From Neckera pumila (lineage: Eukaryota > Streptophyta > Bryopsida > Hypnales > Neckeraceae), in assembly GCA_963969595.1 (NCBI GenBank), contig OZ018409.1, positions 46,761,282 to 46,825,281 on the forward strand: a stretch of 64,000 bases of DNA, given 5' to 3'. The position numbers and the translations under genes are program-made. The notes below the pieces were generated by a model. It did no database searches. It was not told the origin of the DNA and saw only the letters and a program-made list of their open reading frames with translations. How positions within the stretch are numbered: the first letter of the stretch is position 1; each line of letters begins with the position of its first letter. This document shows, piece after piece, positions 23,974-35,066 of this stretch.

Positions 23974-24140
23974 ATCGATCTGGCGAAACGTTAAGTACCC
24001 CCGGTCCCACCAAAAACAGGGGGGTCTCCGTGGCAGTGGGCCCTGCGCAGGCTTCTCTGCCCGCACTGCCCTGCCCTGCCCAGGCGACTCCCGGCCCACC
24101 AGGCCACCACCCATCCTCCCTGCCCTGCCCTGCCCCACTC
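23974..24140 (+). repeat. GGCAG-rich dispersed repeat, copy A
   Basis: It consists of CGATCTGGCGAAACGTTAAG and CACCAAAAACAGG, then GGCAGTGGGCCCTG and GCAGGCTTCTCTGCCC, then CTGCCC runs. The reverse complement matches 25176-25466. Open frames on either strand are shadows of the repeat. Confidence 0.75.
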
Positions 24141-25175
24141 CTAACTATCTTTTTCGCCGACCTGGTTCGCCTTTGTGTGCCTGTCTCGAGCCTCTCACCT
24201 CCCAACGAGCTGGTTTCGTTTTTCCGTGGGTTGCTTATTGTTGTGGATTCGCTTCTGACTCTTGAGAACGAGCTGACGCCTAGCCTAGTTGATGTCGAGC
24301 TGAAGCAATGACTAGGTTCGGAGTCACAGCATAAGGAATACCATTCATTCTTGCTGCCTTTATTTTCTCATCGTTTTGGATTTCATTCAATAGAGAGCTG
24401 AAGTCCGAGGTAGTTCAGGAATGGCTTCAATGTGTGCATGTAACCCTGCAAGATACAAAGATTCTTTGAGAAGAAGTTGTTGTTTCATGCTTTAGTCGAG
24501 ATTGTAGTAACACTATGGCAGCCATACTTAAAGACAATGGAATGCTAGATCGAATTTCAGAATTAAATATCAAATAAATACTTCTTTCAAAGAAAGTAAC
24601 GCTTGACTGATGTTGGTAGTACTCCCGATGAGTGGTGTCCAAGCTTCATAGCACTTCAAAATGAGTATGTCCTACATCCAAGTCACTTTTGCGGGAACTT
24701 GAGTTGTATGAGGCATGCGTCAATAATAATCTTGCCAACGTCAACATTATCCACTTGCTGAGAAAAGAAGCAAATAAGAACGGTGTTGGCCATTTATTAA
24801 TTCCAGAACGATATAATTAAGTGGGCACTGAGAGAATTTCAGCCATGGTTTCTGTGCTCGAAACCCAACAGCTTAACTCTATAGAATGGCAACTGTGGAA
24901 CAGACAGCTGACCGAAACCAGCAGAGGAAGACTTTTGAATATCAAACTTTCACAACAGGTAATACCTCCTAGAACGAATGTAGAGGCAAAATGATTTCGT
25001 CATTGAAGACAAAATGACCGGTGAAGTTTGCAAAATGAATCTCAAAACCATTGATCTCTGAACACGCGGATAGTGCTCCTATTCAGCCAAAGACCTAAGT
25101 TATAACTCTTGAAAAAAAAAAATTCATTTCCTGCAAAGTGTTCACATCATACACAAGAGTAAAGTTCGGCAAGAT
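24141..25175. other. Spacer between inverted GGCAG repeats, no gene recognised
   Basis: Frames are short and without domains. Composition returns to AT-rich from about 24.3 kb. Confidence 0.4.
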
Positions 25176-25466
25176 GCACATGGGGCAGGGAGGATGGGTG
25201 GCCGGGAGTCGCCTGGGCAGGGCAGTGCAGGGCAGTGCAGGGCGGGCAGAGAAGCCTGAGCAGGGCCCACTGCCACGGAGCCCCCCAGCGGGGTTTTTTG
25301 GGGCGAAATTTCGCACTTGTCAGACTGTTTCAGCCTGTCGGACACCCTCCCTCCAGATGTACTCCATTGGTTTGGAGGCTTCTGGTAACACTTGTCCAAA
25401 AAAAAACACGCTGCCCCCCCTGTTTTTCCTGGGGCCGGGGGTACTTAACGTCTCGCATCGATCTGC
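25176..25466 (-). repeat. GGCAG-rich dispersed repeat, copy B (inverted)
   Basis: It is inverted relative to copy A. Both blocks are present, but about 110 bp of extra sequence (25286-25398) separates them. That extra sequence is either lost from A or inserted in B. Confidence 0.75.
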
Positions 25467-25545
25467 TACAGACTAATTAATACTCCGCGGGCAGCTGAGA
25501 TTGCGGTCCAGAGCATCGATCTGCTACAGACTAATTAATACTCCG
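25455..25545. repeat. 33-bp direct repeat, two copies
   Basis: GCATCGATCTGCTACAGACT followed by AATTAATACTCCG occurs at 25455-25487 and again at 25513-25545, separated by 25 bp. Confidence 0.85.
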
Positions 25546-26549
25546 TATAACGCAGTCAATGCTTCCTCTGCCGTTTCAGAGGACTGATGCAGATGGAGCA
25601 CAGAAAAGAGATCACCAGTGACCTTGACAACAGGAATTTTTTCCAGGGGAATGCTACATAGGGTCTGTGACCAAAACTGTTCATTGAAGATTGTAGATTG
25701 AGATCTGTTTCATTCACACGTACCTTTACGTCACATCAATTGTTGTGGGACCATCTACCCTGTAGGAACATTTTGCACACTGGGGATTCAATGGCTGGCA
25801 CGGGTAATATTAACATAAGTTGAACAAGTTTTGTCTATTTTCTTTCAATTCATAGAGAAGAACATCAATTACTTGTTACACAGTTCCGGAGTGCACGTCT
25901 CTCAACGTCTCATCAACCCTCAAGGCTTAAACGTCTCGATCCTTTTTTTAATTTTGGCACATTTTTGCTTATATCTTTGTACAGAACTAATATCATGTAG
26001 TGCAATCTCAAGAAATTAGTCATTAAGGAAGGTTGTCTTTTCAACATTCATGTATTACATTCATTTGGATGAATGAGAAATTAGTTGGACTAAAGAGTGC
26101 CTGCAAGCCTTCCGTTCATCAGCTAGAATGTGGATGTCGGAACCCTTCAGGATTAAGAAGAAACATAACTAATAAGCTTTTCAACAAATTAGAAGGTCAC
26201 ACTATTTGACATCACTTAAGGTTCTTCAAAGTATGTTAAGGGCCTGATTTCCACAGTCAGGCCATATTCATAGGCACTATTTAGGCACCGGTAACGTCCA
26301 TTTTATTAAATTGGCGCTATTTAGAAGACCATTCCTTCCAAATTGGTATGTGAAGCTGATGAGAAGCTGAGATTGCTAGATTCCTTCTAATTTCAACTCC
26401 AAATTTGATTTTTGAGGTACTCAATAGTACTAAAGTCCTCCAAATTGGAATTTGTGACATAAATCAGGGGCTGTGTTTGTATAATAAAACATTTTTGAAA
26501 ATTGCAAAAAAACTAGGCAAGGTGTATAATGGTTATGAGCACCTTCCCT
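25546..26549. other. Unrecognised intergenic sequence
   Basis: No gene was seen. A fragment near 26341 (GGTATGTGAAGCTGATGAGA) repeats sequence found near 23931, so it belongs to the same dispersed repeat neighbourhood. Confidence 0.4.
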
Positions 26550-27467
26550 ATAACCCCTAAAAGCCCAAGTGTCCGTTCAACAGACAAGTGGGATTTCGGG
26601 CAGGTACCTACGGGCTGAAATTTTGTCCTAATTTTTTGAAACTTTTTTAGAAGACAGAAAAATTGATAAGCTTTGTGGGAGTATAATTTTTTTTCCAATC
26701 GGTGCTCGGGAAAAAAAGTTATACCCAAATAAGCTCAAAACAGGGGAGAGCGGGGAGCAAAAAAAATTTTGCAAAAAATAATTTTTTTTTTTTTTGAATT
26801 TTTTTTCCCATAGATTATATTTTTGTCTATCTGGAAAGCTTTGATTCATTTCATTTGGATTTGTTATGAGAAAGGTATGGACATTCTTGTTTTTCGGGCA
26901 GTTAGAGCATCTTTTTTGAAAAAAATAACTTGTAGGACTCATTTTTTAATGCAATTTTTCAAATTTTTCAATTTTTTTTTGGCATGGTTTAGTTTACTTG
27001 CTAGAACAATCTCACCATTGGGATTAGTGCATTTTGATTCCATCTAAAATATATGAATATTTTAGATTTTCCTTCTATCTCGTACTTAGTTCTACTTAAC
27101 AATTTTTTTAATAATGAAAATTAAGTTTTTTTGAATTTTTTTTTCTTTCCTAGACTCTCAACTCAGTTCTCCACTATAAAGATTTAAAGCTCAAAACGCT
27201 GTAGTGCAAAAATGTTTAAAGTCAAAAAATCTGGTCCCGCAATGTGCTAAAAATCTTATTCTTTCCACTTTAAACGCAAATATCTTGCAATCTGTGCGGT
27301 CAAAAACTTTGAAATTTTTTATGCACATTCTCATAATAGTTAGCTGTAAGATCCAACGGTTAGATGTGCAAAAAAAAACATTTTTAATTTTTTTTCACTC
27401 TTTGCTAAAAAAATGGCAGTTTGGGGTGTTTTTTGGCAGAAAAAAGGCCTTGGGCCTTTAGGGGATA
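26550..27467 (+). mobile_element. TTAA-family element, copy 3
   Basis: It runs from TATAACCCCTAAAAGCCC to GGGCCTTTAGGGGATAA. Near the left end is GCAGGTACCTACGGGCTGAA and near the right end AAAATGGCAGTTTGGGG. It is in opposite orientation to copy 4, which lies 236 bp away. No coding capacity. Confidence 0.7.
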
Positions 27468-27703
27468 AATCTTAAGTCATTTGGATCCAATATGCAAAAG
27501 TTATGTCTGAAAAATAAATCAACAAGCCAGGTGTGATGCAAACAGTACAAGTGTTTCTTGCATTCACCCAGCTACAAATTTTAGATTGCATAGTGTAAAC
27601 TGTGATAGTGCCAAAGTTGCGAAATCACTGCCATTTTAACAAAATTCTCCATAATTGAGGTTATATACACCTGTTACAGCAAAACCTTACTCCGGATATT
27701 TAA

Positions 27704-28622
27704 TCCCTAAAGGACCAAGGTCATTTTTTTGCCAAAAAACACTCAAAACTGCCATTTCTACAGCAAAGAGTAAAAAAAAATGGAAATTAATTTTTCTTTT
27801 CACATCTAATTGTAGGATCTTATACCTAACTAGTATGAAAATGTGTGGAAAAAATTTCAAATTTTTTGATCGCACAGATTGTAAGCTATTTGCGTTTAAA
27901 GTGAAATAAACAAGTTTTTCAACACATTGCGGGACTAGATTTTACGACTTTGAACATTTTTAACTTAAATTTTTTGTACTACAGAGTTTTGAGCTTTAAA
28001 TCTTTATAGTAGAGAATTGAGTTGAGAGTCTAGGGAAAGGAAAAATATCCAAAAAAACTTAATTTTTATTGTTAAAGAAATTGTTAAGTAGAAGTAGGTA
28101 CGAGATAGAAGGAAAATCTAAAATATTCATATATTTTATATGGAATTAAAAAGCACTAATCCCAATGGTGAGATTGTTTTGGCAAAAAAACTAAACCTTG
28201 TGGAACTTTTTTTGTTGAACAAATGTAAAAATTGCATTTAGAAATGAATCCTACAAGTTATTTTTTTCAAAAAGATGCTCTAAGTGCCCAAGATTGCCCA
28301 TAACTTTCTCATAAAGAATCCTAATGAAATGAATCAAAGCTTTCTAGATAGACAAAAATATAATCTATAAGAATAAAGAAAGTTTAAGAAAAGAAATCAA
28401 AAATTGCAAATTTTTTTTGCTGCCGCACGTCCCTTGTTTTGAGCCTATTTGAGCATAACTTTTTTTCCCGGACACCGATTGAAAAAAAAATTATATTTCC
28501 ACAAAGATTAGCAATACATCTATCTTCAAAAAAAGTTTCGAAAAATCACAACAAGATTTCAGCCCGTAGGTACCTGCCTGAAATCCCATTTGTCCCCCAA
28601 AGGAACAATGGTTGTTTAGGGG
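27704..28622 (-). mobile_element. TTAA-family element, copy 4
   Basis: TTAA then TCCCTAAAGGACC at the left, and GTTTAGGGG then TTAA at the right (28623-28626). The interior is the reverse complement of copy 3, with AAACTGCCATTTCTAC on the left and CCCGTAGGTACCTGCC on the right. It is 919 bp long. Confidence 0.75.
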
Positions 28623-28828
28623 TTAAGGAGCCACTGTCAAACGTCAACGCGCGTTGACTGATTTCAGTTCCTATAACTAATTATAACTGCAACACTCCTA
28701 TATTGATTTTGTACGAAAGCTTGAATTTATTCCTGTTTGGGTCATTACTAAAGCCAGCCCCCGCGCCAGGCCTGTTTCAATAGCTGGATTTGATGCGGCA
28801 CTTGAGGTTGAATTGTTTTGCAGCACTC

Positions 28829-28851
28829 GGCAGGGCAGGGCAGGGCAGGGC
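28829..28851 (+). repeat. GGCAG simple repeat
   Basis: Four to five tandem CAGGG units, in the same motif vocabulary as the GGCAG repeats at 24.0 and 25.2 kb. Confidence 0.7.
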
Positions 28852-28909
28852 ATCATCATGCCCAGACTAACTAACCTTGAACTTAGCCTGCGCGGAGTTT
28901 GCTGAAACT

Positions 28910-31353
28910 CTACTGACCGAATTTCAAGAGAAGCCCCTCGACTGTTATCCCCGGGCCAAATGCCACAGCCACTGTCCAGGGGTGGATGGTTTGATCAACT
29001 TTCTTGTCATTGCGGAACTTGTCAAGCAGAAACAAAACGGTTGTGGACCCCATGTTCCCATAGTTGCTCAAAATGTGTCTGCAGGCAAGCACATAATTGA
29101 AATCCAACAACTTAGTACTTAACATCGGAAGTAGGACTTGAATCTTGAATCACAATGCAGAGAATTTGGAGGCCAGAAAATCCACTTCAATTTCACATGG
29201 TCATCTTCATAACATTCTAGTGCCTCGTACGTGATTCCTCTCTCAAGTCTCCTGTGAGGCCGGCTTCGTCAAAAGACGTCCATGATAATTACTGAGAACT
29301 CCTGGAAAGATATTTTAATTTTAAACAATTCAAATGCATGGCTACTAGACACACACTCGTGCGATTCGATCCTATTCTTGAGGCGAGGGAGGCAATCAAA
29401 TTAAAGGGACGAACCTCAAGGTCTAGTCCAGGGTTCATCTTAATTAGTAAGTGAGTTTAGAGGTTAATTATGTTGTAGGCTCCAAAATTTTAATTCCTTC
29501 GATGTGTAAGTCTAAATAAAACCTCCGCACGTCTCGATAATTCTAATATGAGGAATAAGCATGCAAGCAGCTAGCTAGCCTTCGAGCTCTAGCAAGGCCT
29601 CCAATCACATTTCATGCGCTTGAACTACTGGGTTCATAGTTATTTCTAAGTTCAAGCAAGGTTCGATCGATGTAACCAAAAATTTGTTCAAATGACTATA
29701 CCACAAACTTTGGTATTTTTACGTTTAGATCGTGCGGTCTGAAATCTATACCAGTCCTCGAAGTTAGAGCTAAAGAAATAAATGAAAAATGGCGTATAGA
29801 ATACCGCCATTTTAATGAAATTTCCCATTCTTATATACTATATATATATATTTACACAGATGATAATTTAATCTGTATGGCAGCTGGCAGGCCGGCACAG
29901 AGCTCAAGCATGAAAAGGAAAGAGGGAAGTTAAGGACTAAGTAAAATATAAGCAGTGAGTCAGTAAGTAAGGGCAATTACTACCGTGACACTTGGAGCTG
30001 CTCCGGATGGAGCCTGCAATTCTTCTCGACGACGTCGACGATGGCCTTGCCGCCTGGATGACAAGCCCAGTTGACCGTGGCGTAGCTGAGCTTCGTGTTG
30101 TGCAGAAGCTGGGTGACAAACGCCCCTACATTCTGCCCCACCAGCGCCGGCACATTCTTCTCCAGCGTGGTGTGCAGCCCGGTTTCCAGCAAGATGGCCC
30201 CGATGCTGCTGCTGGAGTCCGGAATGAGAAGCGTCTGCGCACGGTGCACCTCGAAAATACTGGTCTCCTGCGGCTTCGGGTGTCGCCCGACCACCACGGC
30301 GCCGGCGCCATCCCCAAACAGCAAGTTGAGCAGAAACGGGCTCAAGTCCGCGAACGGGTTGTCGGGGTTCAGGGTTTGTGCCGCCACGGAGTTGACCTCC
30401 ACGAACACCACCAACACGCGGTTCTTGGGGTCAGCCTGAGCGATCTCGGCTGCGGTGCGGATGCCGTTCACGCCGCCGTGGCAGCCCAGCAGCGACACGC
30501 TGAAGCGCTTCACGGTGGGCGGCAGGTGGAGGCCGCGGACGAGACGCAGGTCCAGCGACGGAGACAGCAGCATGGACGTCGAGTAGGCGAGTAGGTGAGT
30601 GATGTGGCCGCGCTCACCGCCCCAGTCGCTTAGCGCCCGCTCAGCCGCCAGTTGCCCGATCGCCATGGCCGCCGCCTCGTAGATTCGGAACCTCTCGCCG
30701 AGGTTGGGGGCGTTATACACCAGCAGCGACGGGTGCTCGTTGTAAATCTCCGTCGACGCTACCATTTGCTTCTGATGAATTCCTGATGCCTTGCCTGTAG
30801 AGAAGGGGTGGTACGTGCACAAGAATTAAAACATGCACACCACAAAAGTAACCAACGAATAGCTAGACATATATGCAGTACGGACAGCCAGCCATCTACG
30901 CCAGCCACCCCATTACAATTGCAATGCGTTCACCGATCGATTAAAGAAAAAAAGTAAAACTCACTGACACTAACATTGCCATACAACCAAATTTTCGTTA
31001 ACATGGCAGTAATCCACAGACTTGGCACTTTTACGTTTAGACCGTGCGTTCTGAAAGCTATTCCGGTCCTAGACTTTAGAGCTAAAGAAAGTTTTTTATG
31101 GGGGAGGAAGCATACAGATACGCTCCACAAATGTTTTGGCCAGAGGCATGTCTTGGTAACCAAAGAGTCTGAGGCTCTCGTTTCCGAATTCCAGCAGGGT
31201 ACATGTCTGCTCTGGATTGGCGGTGCCCAGGCCCAAAACGCAGCTGGGAGAGGGGTCTGCCGGGCAACCCGGATACTTGGCCTCATCAGCTTCCGGAGTC
31301 CAAAGGATGTCGGGGTTGGGAGGTGACTCGAATCGGTCTGTTGGTGGTGCCAT
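28910..31353 (-). CDS. Type III polyketide synthase (chalcone synthase superfamily), 405 aa, three coding exons
   Basis: The enzyme should condense malonyl-CoA units onto a CoA starter in the cytosol, the first step of a phenolic or pyrone polyketide. Exons: 31353-31116, 30794-29984 and 29078-28910, all with GT-AG borders, joining in frame to 405 residues, close to the ~390-400 of the family. Intron 1 (321 bp) splits a Cys codon after its first base, the conserved plant position (Cys60 of chalcone synthase). Intron 2 (905 bp) lies just before the Asn motif and is not the usual arrangement. The catalytic triad is intact: Cys184 (LLGCHGG), His325 (ACHPGGKA), Asn358 (NYGNMGS). The C-terminal FGPG loop is present as AFGPG. 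Phe239 in LFGDGAG matches gatekeeper Phe215, but positions matching Thr197, Gly256, Phe265 and Ser338 are Ala217, Ala279, Thr288 and Gly. A canonical chalcone synthase is therefore unlikely, and the product cannot be read from sequence. The GC-rich exon 2 contrasts with its AT-rich surroundings. Confidence 0.92.
29722..29826. repeat. Small repeat in PKS intron 2, related to intron 1 repeat
   Basis: TTTTTACGTTTAGATCGTGC ... CCAGTCCTCGAAGTTAGAGC matches, at roughly four of five bases by eye, 31021-31090 in intron 1. It ends with an ACCGCCATTTTAATGAAATT block typical of the small MITEs in this window. Confidence 0.5.
31000..31090. repeat. Small repeat in PKS intron 1
   Basis: CTTTTACGTTTAGACCGTGC ... 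CCGGTCCTAGACTTTAGAGC lies in the same orientation as the intron 2 copy. It ends 26 bases before exon 1. Confidence 0.5.
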
Positions 31354-31373
31354 CGTTCGGATGTTAACTATTC

Positions 31374-31816
31374 CTGCATATATGAGAATACACAGGTCGA
31401 TCGGCAGTAAGTCCCCAAGCTAGCTTTTCGAAGTAATCAGTATGTTTCCTGCTTGCAGCATTGACTTGCCTGCCTGCATATCTATATGTATATATGTCTC
31501 TTACCTTCAAGCGAAACAGTTCGATCAGCTTGCTATTCTCGTCGATCAAATTAAGTGACGAAACAAACTGAGATTTACATTACATTTATATACGATCGAG
31601 TGCAATGTGTTATAAAACCTGAATGCATGATTGAGATCACGACCAGCAGCATTGATACTGTACAAAGTTTTTAACAAAGACAGCAACACAGATCATATAT
31701 CTATAAACTGTCCGTCCGCCTATCCCGGCCATGCATGATTAAGTAGCTAGCTAACCATGACCCTAACTGTATGGGTCGATCTCTCATGTTGTGCAACTCG
31801 ATCAGTTACCACTTAC
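31374..31816 (-). other. Probable leader (5' UTR) intron of the PKS gene
   Basis: On the minus strand CTAG|GTAAGT at 31817/31816 is an ideal donor, and ATATGCAG at about 31374 is a good acceptor only 20 bases before the start codon. Splicing would remove 443 bp from the leader. Confidence 0.5.
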
Positions 31817-31883
31817 CTAGCTTGCAGTCTACCACCGTCGGAGAAGGCAATGGAAAGATCAGAAACAGACCTGATCGAGCTGG

Positions 31884-31891
31884 ATATATAG
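31884..31891 (-). promoter_or_regulatory. Candidate TATA box of the PKS gene
   Basis: GCTATATATCC on the minus strand lies about 70 bases upstream of the proposed leader donor. This would place transcription start near 31855-31860. Confidence 0.4.
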
Positions 31892-31899
31892 CACCAGGT

Positions 31900-32220
31900 T
31901 GAAATGCAATTGAACGACGTCGATCTGAAGTCTGAAACTTTGGTGATCAGTGAGCTTGCTAGCTGTTGGAGAGCTGAATGTGCCTCGGGTTCTATGTAGC
32001 ACCCTCACTCAAGCGCGAAATCGACGATGCTCCCATTATGAGCCATGTAAGCAAATTAAATATCAAAGTTGGCAGCTTGGATTTAATTGAAGAGAGAGAA
32101 GCGGACAGGCGTTTTTAATTTGCGGTTACGTTGCAATGAATGATTCACCCTGCCTATTCTGTCCTTCACGTACGTTGTCAGGGTGAATGCGTGATTGTTG
32201 TCTGCGAAATTGTGTCAAAA
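31900..32220. other. PKS upstream region
   Basis: Nothing repetitive was recognised. It probably holds upstream regulatory sequence of the minus-strand PKS gene, but I cannot name specific elements with confidence. Confidence 0.35.
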
Positions 32221-32261
32221 GTGTAAGTGTGTTACGCATAATTTGGTAAAAAGTGTGCAAA

Positions 32262-33825
32262 ATTGTGTAAGGCAGGTACTGCCACTATCTACCACATTGG
32301 TGTGGCATTAATGTGCAAAATTGTGTAAGGCAGGTACTGCCTCTTTTTACCACATTACGGTGGCATTAGTGTGCAAATTTGTGTAAGGCAGGTAGCCAGG
32401 TACTGCCTCTTTTCAGCACATTCGTGTGGCACTAATGTGCAAAATTGTGTCAGGCAGATACTGCCTTGTTTGACCACATTGCTGTGGCATCAGGGTGCAA
32501 AATTGTGTAAGGCAGGTACTGCCACTTTCTACCACATTGGTGTGGCATTAGTGTGCAAAATTGGTAAGGTGGGTACTGCCTCTTTTGACCACATTGGAGT
32601 GGCATTAGGGCATCCCCACGCCTGATGCGCCTAGGAGGGGTGCCAAGTGCAGCCTTGACGTGTGGATTTGGAGAGTGGGGCTTTATCACTCCTCCTCTGC
32701 CCCACGCCTGACGCGCCAAACAAGGACACCAAATATGTAATGGTGGCAAATATGTAATTCAAAAGATTTTGATGGTTTTTAAAATTAAACTCAAAATTTT
32801 TTTAGTTACTTCATTGAGAACTAGACCGCATTGTTCAAAAGGCATTTCCAACTTAGTTTGTATTTTTGAGCTAATAGAGAAACTTACTATATAAACATGG
32901 GGTGGTACGAGGTAGAACAAACAATGTGGGATAAGTAAATTAGATGTAGTAGGAGCTCCACCACTCATAGTTTATTCAAAATTATGAATTGTGTTAAAAA
33001 TAGAATTTTAGACCTCATTTAGGCATAGTAGAATAATAATTTTCAAAAAACTTTGAACTAATAAAAGATATTAAATCAAGATAAATTTCACCTCCAAAAA
33101 TCCGTTTGTGATTTCAAGACTTCAATCATAAGTTATGGACAAATTTCAAGGTTTTTTAGAAAAAGTTATTCTACTATGCCTAAATGAGGTCTAAAATCCT
33201 ATTTTTAACACAATTCATAATTTTGGATTTAACTATGAGTGGTGTAGCTCCTACTACATCTAATTTACTTATCCCACATTGTTTGTTCTACCTCCTACCA
33301 CCCCATGTGTATATAGTGAGCTATTCTTCTCACTTGGAACTCAACAAGAGAAAAAAATACTTACATTCCAATTTTGATAGACACAAGTAAAAGGATCAGT
33401 TTTCTTGTAGTCAAAAGTATTTTTTTCTTTTGTTTTTCATACAAATGAAGGAAATCTTGTGGCAGTAAAATTCTTTTAATTACATTTGATAGCCAGTTGG
33501 GGGTGTTGTACCTCAAAGTCAGGGTAAAAAATGAAGTCAAATCCCATAGCGAGTCACGCCAGGGCTTCCTCATTTGCCCATCCCCTCTTGAAAACTTGAA
33601 GTGGCCAGGCATTTTTGGTGAGGCCACGTGCCTGCAGTGGGGAAAAATACTTGGCCTGACGCGCCAATTCACCGGGTCAACTCCACTTGGCGCCCTGCAA
33701 TGGCAATGCTCTTAGTGTACAAAGTTGTGTGAAGCAGGTACTATCTCTTTTGAATACATTGCTGGTGCATTATTGTACAATATTGTGTAAGACAAATCTT
33801 GCCTCTTTTAAGCACATTGTGAGAG
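32262..33825 (+). repeat. Tandem array of about 59-bp units, split by a transposon
   Basis: Six units at 32262-32607 follow the pattern GTGCAAAATTGTGTAAGGCA ... GGTACTGCC ... CCACATT..TGTGGCATTA. Two more diverged units continue at 33715-33825, after the element at 32608-33711. The third unit carries an extra 8 bp (duplicated CAGGTA). Confidence 0.85.
32608..33711 (+). mobile_element. PIF/Harbinger-like non-autonomous foldback element (1,104 bp)
   Basis: The ends GGGCATCCCC and GGCAATGCTC are imperfect inverted repeats. A TTA duplication flanks them (32605-32607 and 33712-33714), and the interrupted tandem unit reads through when the element is removed. The TTA duplication is typical of PIF/Harbinger. 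The interior folds back on itself: the sequence around 32893-32960 is complementary to 33230-33320 (CTCCTACCACCCCATGTG and neighbours), with the centre near 33130. No transposase frame is present. Confidence 0.75.
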
Positions 33826-34489
33826 AATGTCAATTTCAAAGATAAACAAACGGCATTACTTACAGAAGTGGTGCACGTGTCATTTTTCCATTTATCATAC
33901 AAGTTTTATGCACATTTTGAATGGAGCACACATGTCATTTTTCTATTGAATGTAGAACTTTTACATTCAAAAATTCTCAATTTAAAAACCCTTCAAAATT
34001 ATTATTTGGAAGTATTTAAAAAAACTCCAAAATAACGCTAAAGTATTAAACAACCCTAAAAACTTGGAAGTCAACTTCCAAAATACATGTTCTCTACTAT
34101 TGTAGTCACTCCTTCCTCATCTTTAAGATACTTGTGGAATGCAACGTGGTCAAATGAAAGTAATGGATACAATGAAATCAATACTATGTACACCAGACAC
34201 TGACATAACATTCATTAGCATTCAGTGAAACTGCCTTTTACTCTCCGGAGTCCTCATCCACAAATTTCATCCACATATTATTACTTTAAGCTTCAGGTGC
34301 AAGACAATGGCAGTACATTTATGGTGCGCTCCATTTTTTTGGCTACTTCTAGGACAAAATATACAAACAACAAATAATTATAAAGATAGATGGTTTATCA
34401 AACCCCAAAGAATCCATTGAAATATTATACCAATGAAATCAAACCATTTGCCATCAATAACTTATTTTGAATGTTTTGTAGAAAAGAAA
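33826..34489. other. AT-rich intergenic sequence
   Basis: No gene or repeat end was recognised. Confidence 0.45.
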
Positions 34490-35066
34490 AACTCTTTATA
34501 TTCACTTGGGGTAGTAGGAGGTAGAACAATCCATATGGGATATGTAATTTAGAGTTTGTAATTTCTCAACCGCTCATAGTTAAGTCTAAAGTAGGAATTG
34601 AGTTAAAACTGTAAATTTTAGACCTCATTTAGGCAAACTAGAATACCTTTTTTTAAAAACATTCAAACTAAGAAAAAACTGGGGAATCAAGTTAAATTTC
34701 ATCTCCAAAAAATTGTTTGAGATTTAGATCTTCCACTCAAAAATTATGGACAAATTTCAGAGAAGATGTATGAAAATGTCAAGAAAAAATCCTTTCCAAC
34801 CCCTCTATGAATTTGTCCATAACTTTTGAGTGGAAGATTGAAATCTCAAATGGATTTTTAGAGATGAAACTTAACTTGATTTTTTAACTTGTTTTAGTTC
34901 AAAGTATTTTGAAATTTTTTTTTTCTACTATGCCTAAATGAGGTCTGAAATTAAAGTTTTAACACAATTCCTACTTAGACTTAACTATGAGTGGTTGAGA
35001 AACTACAAATTCTAAATTACATATCCCACATGGGTTGTTATACCTCCTACCACCCCATGTGTTACA
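34490..35066. mobile_element. Foldback relative of the Harbinger-like element
   Basis: The left arm (GGGGTAGTAGGAGGTAGAAC, CGCTCATAGTTAAG) is the reverse complement of the right arm (CTTAACTATGAGTGG, ATACCTCCTACCACCCC), with arms of roughly 280 bp around a centre near 34780. It is the same family as 32608-33711, without its GC-rich outer ends. Confidence 0.7.

Noticed and set aside
23900..25480. Pro/Ala- and Gly/Arg-rich frames around 24.0 and 25.2 kb
   Set aside because: Translations of the GGCAG repeat copies in various frames; no consistent protein.
29992..30594. 200-codon plus-strand frame opposite PKS exon 2
   Set aside because: Shadow of the GC-rich PKS exon, which carries the catalytic Cys and the family motifs on the minus strand.
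32262..32607. Possible CRISPR-like array
   Set aside because: The ~59-bp units are contiguous, without unique spacers, in a eukaryotic nuclear context. It is an ordinary tandem repeat.
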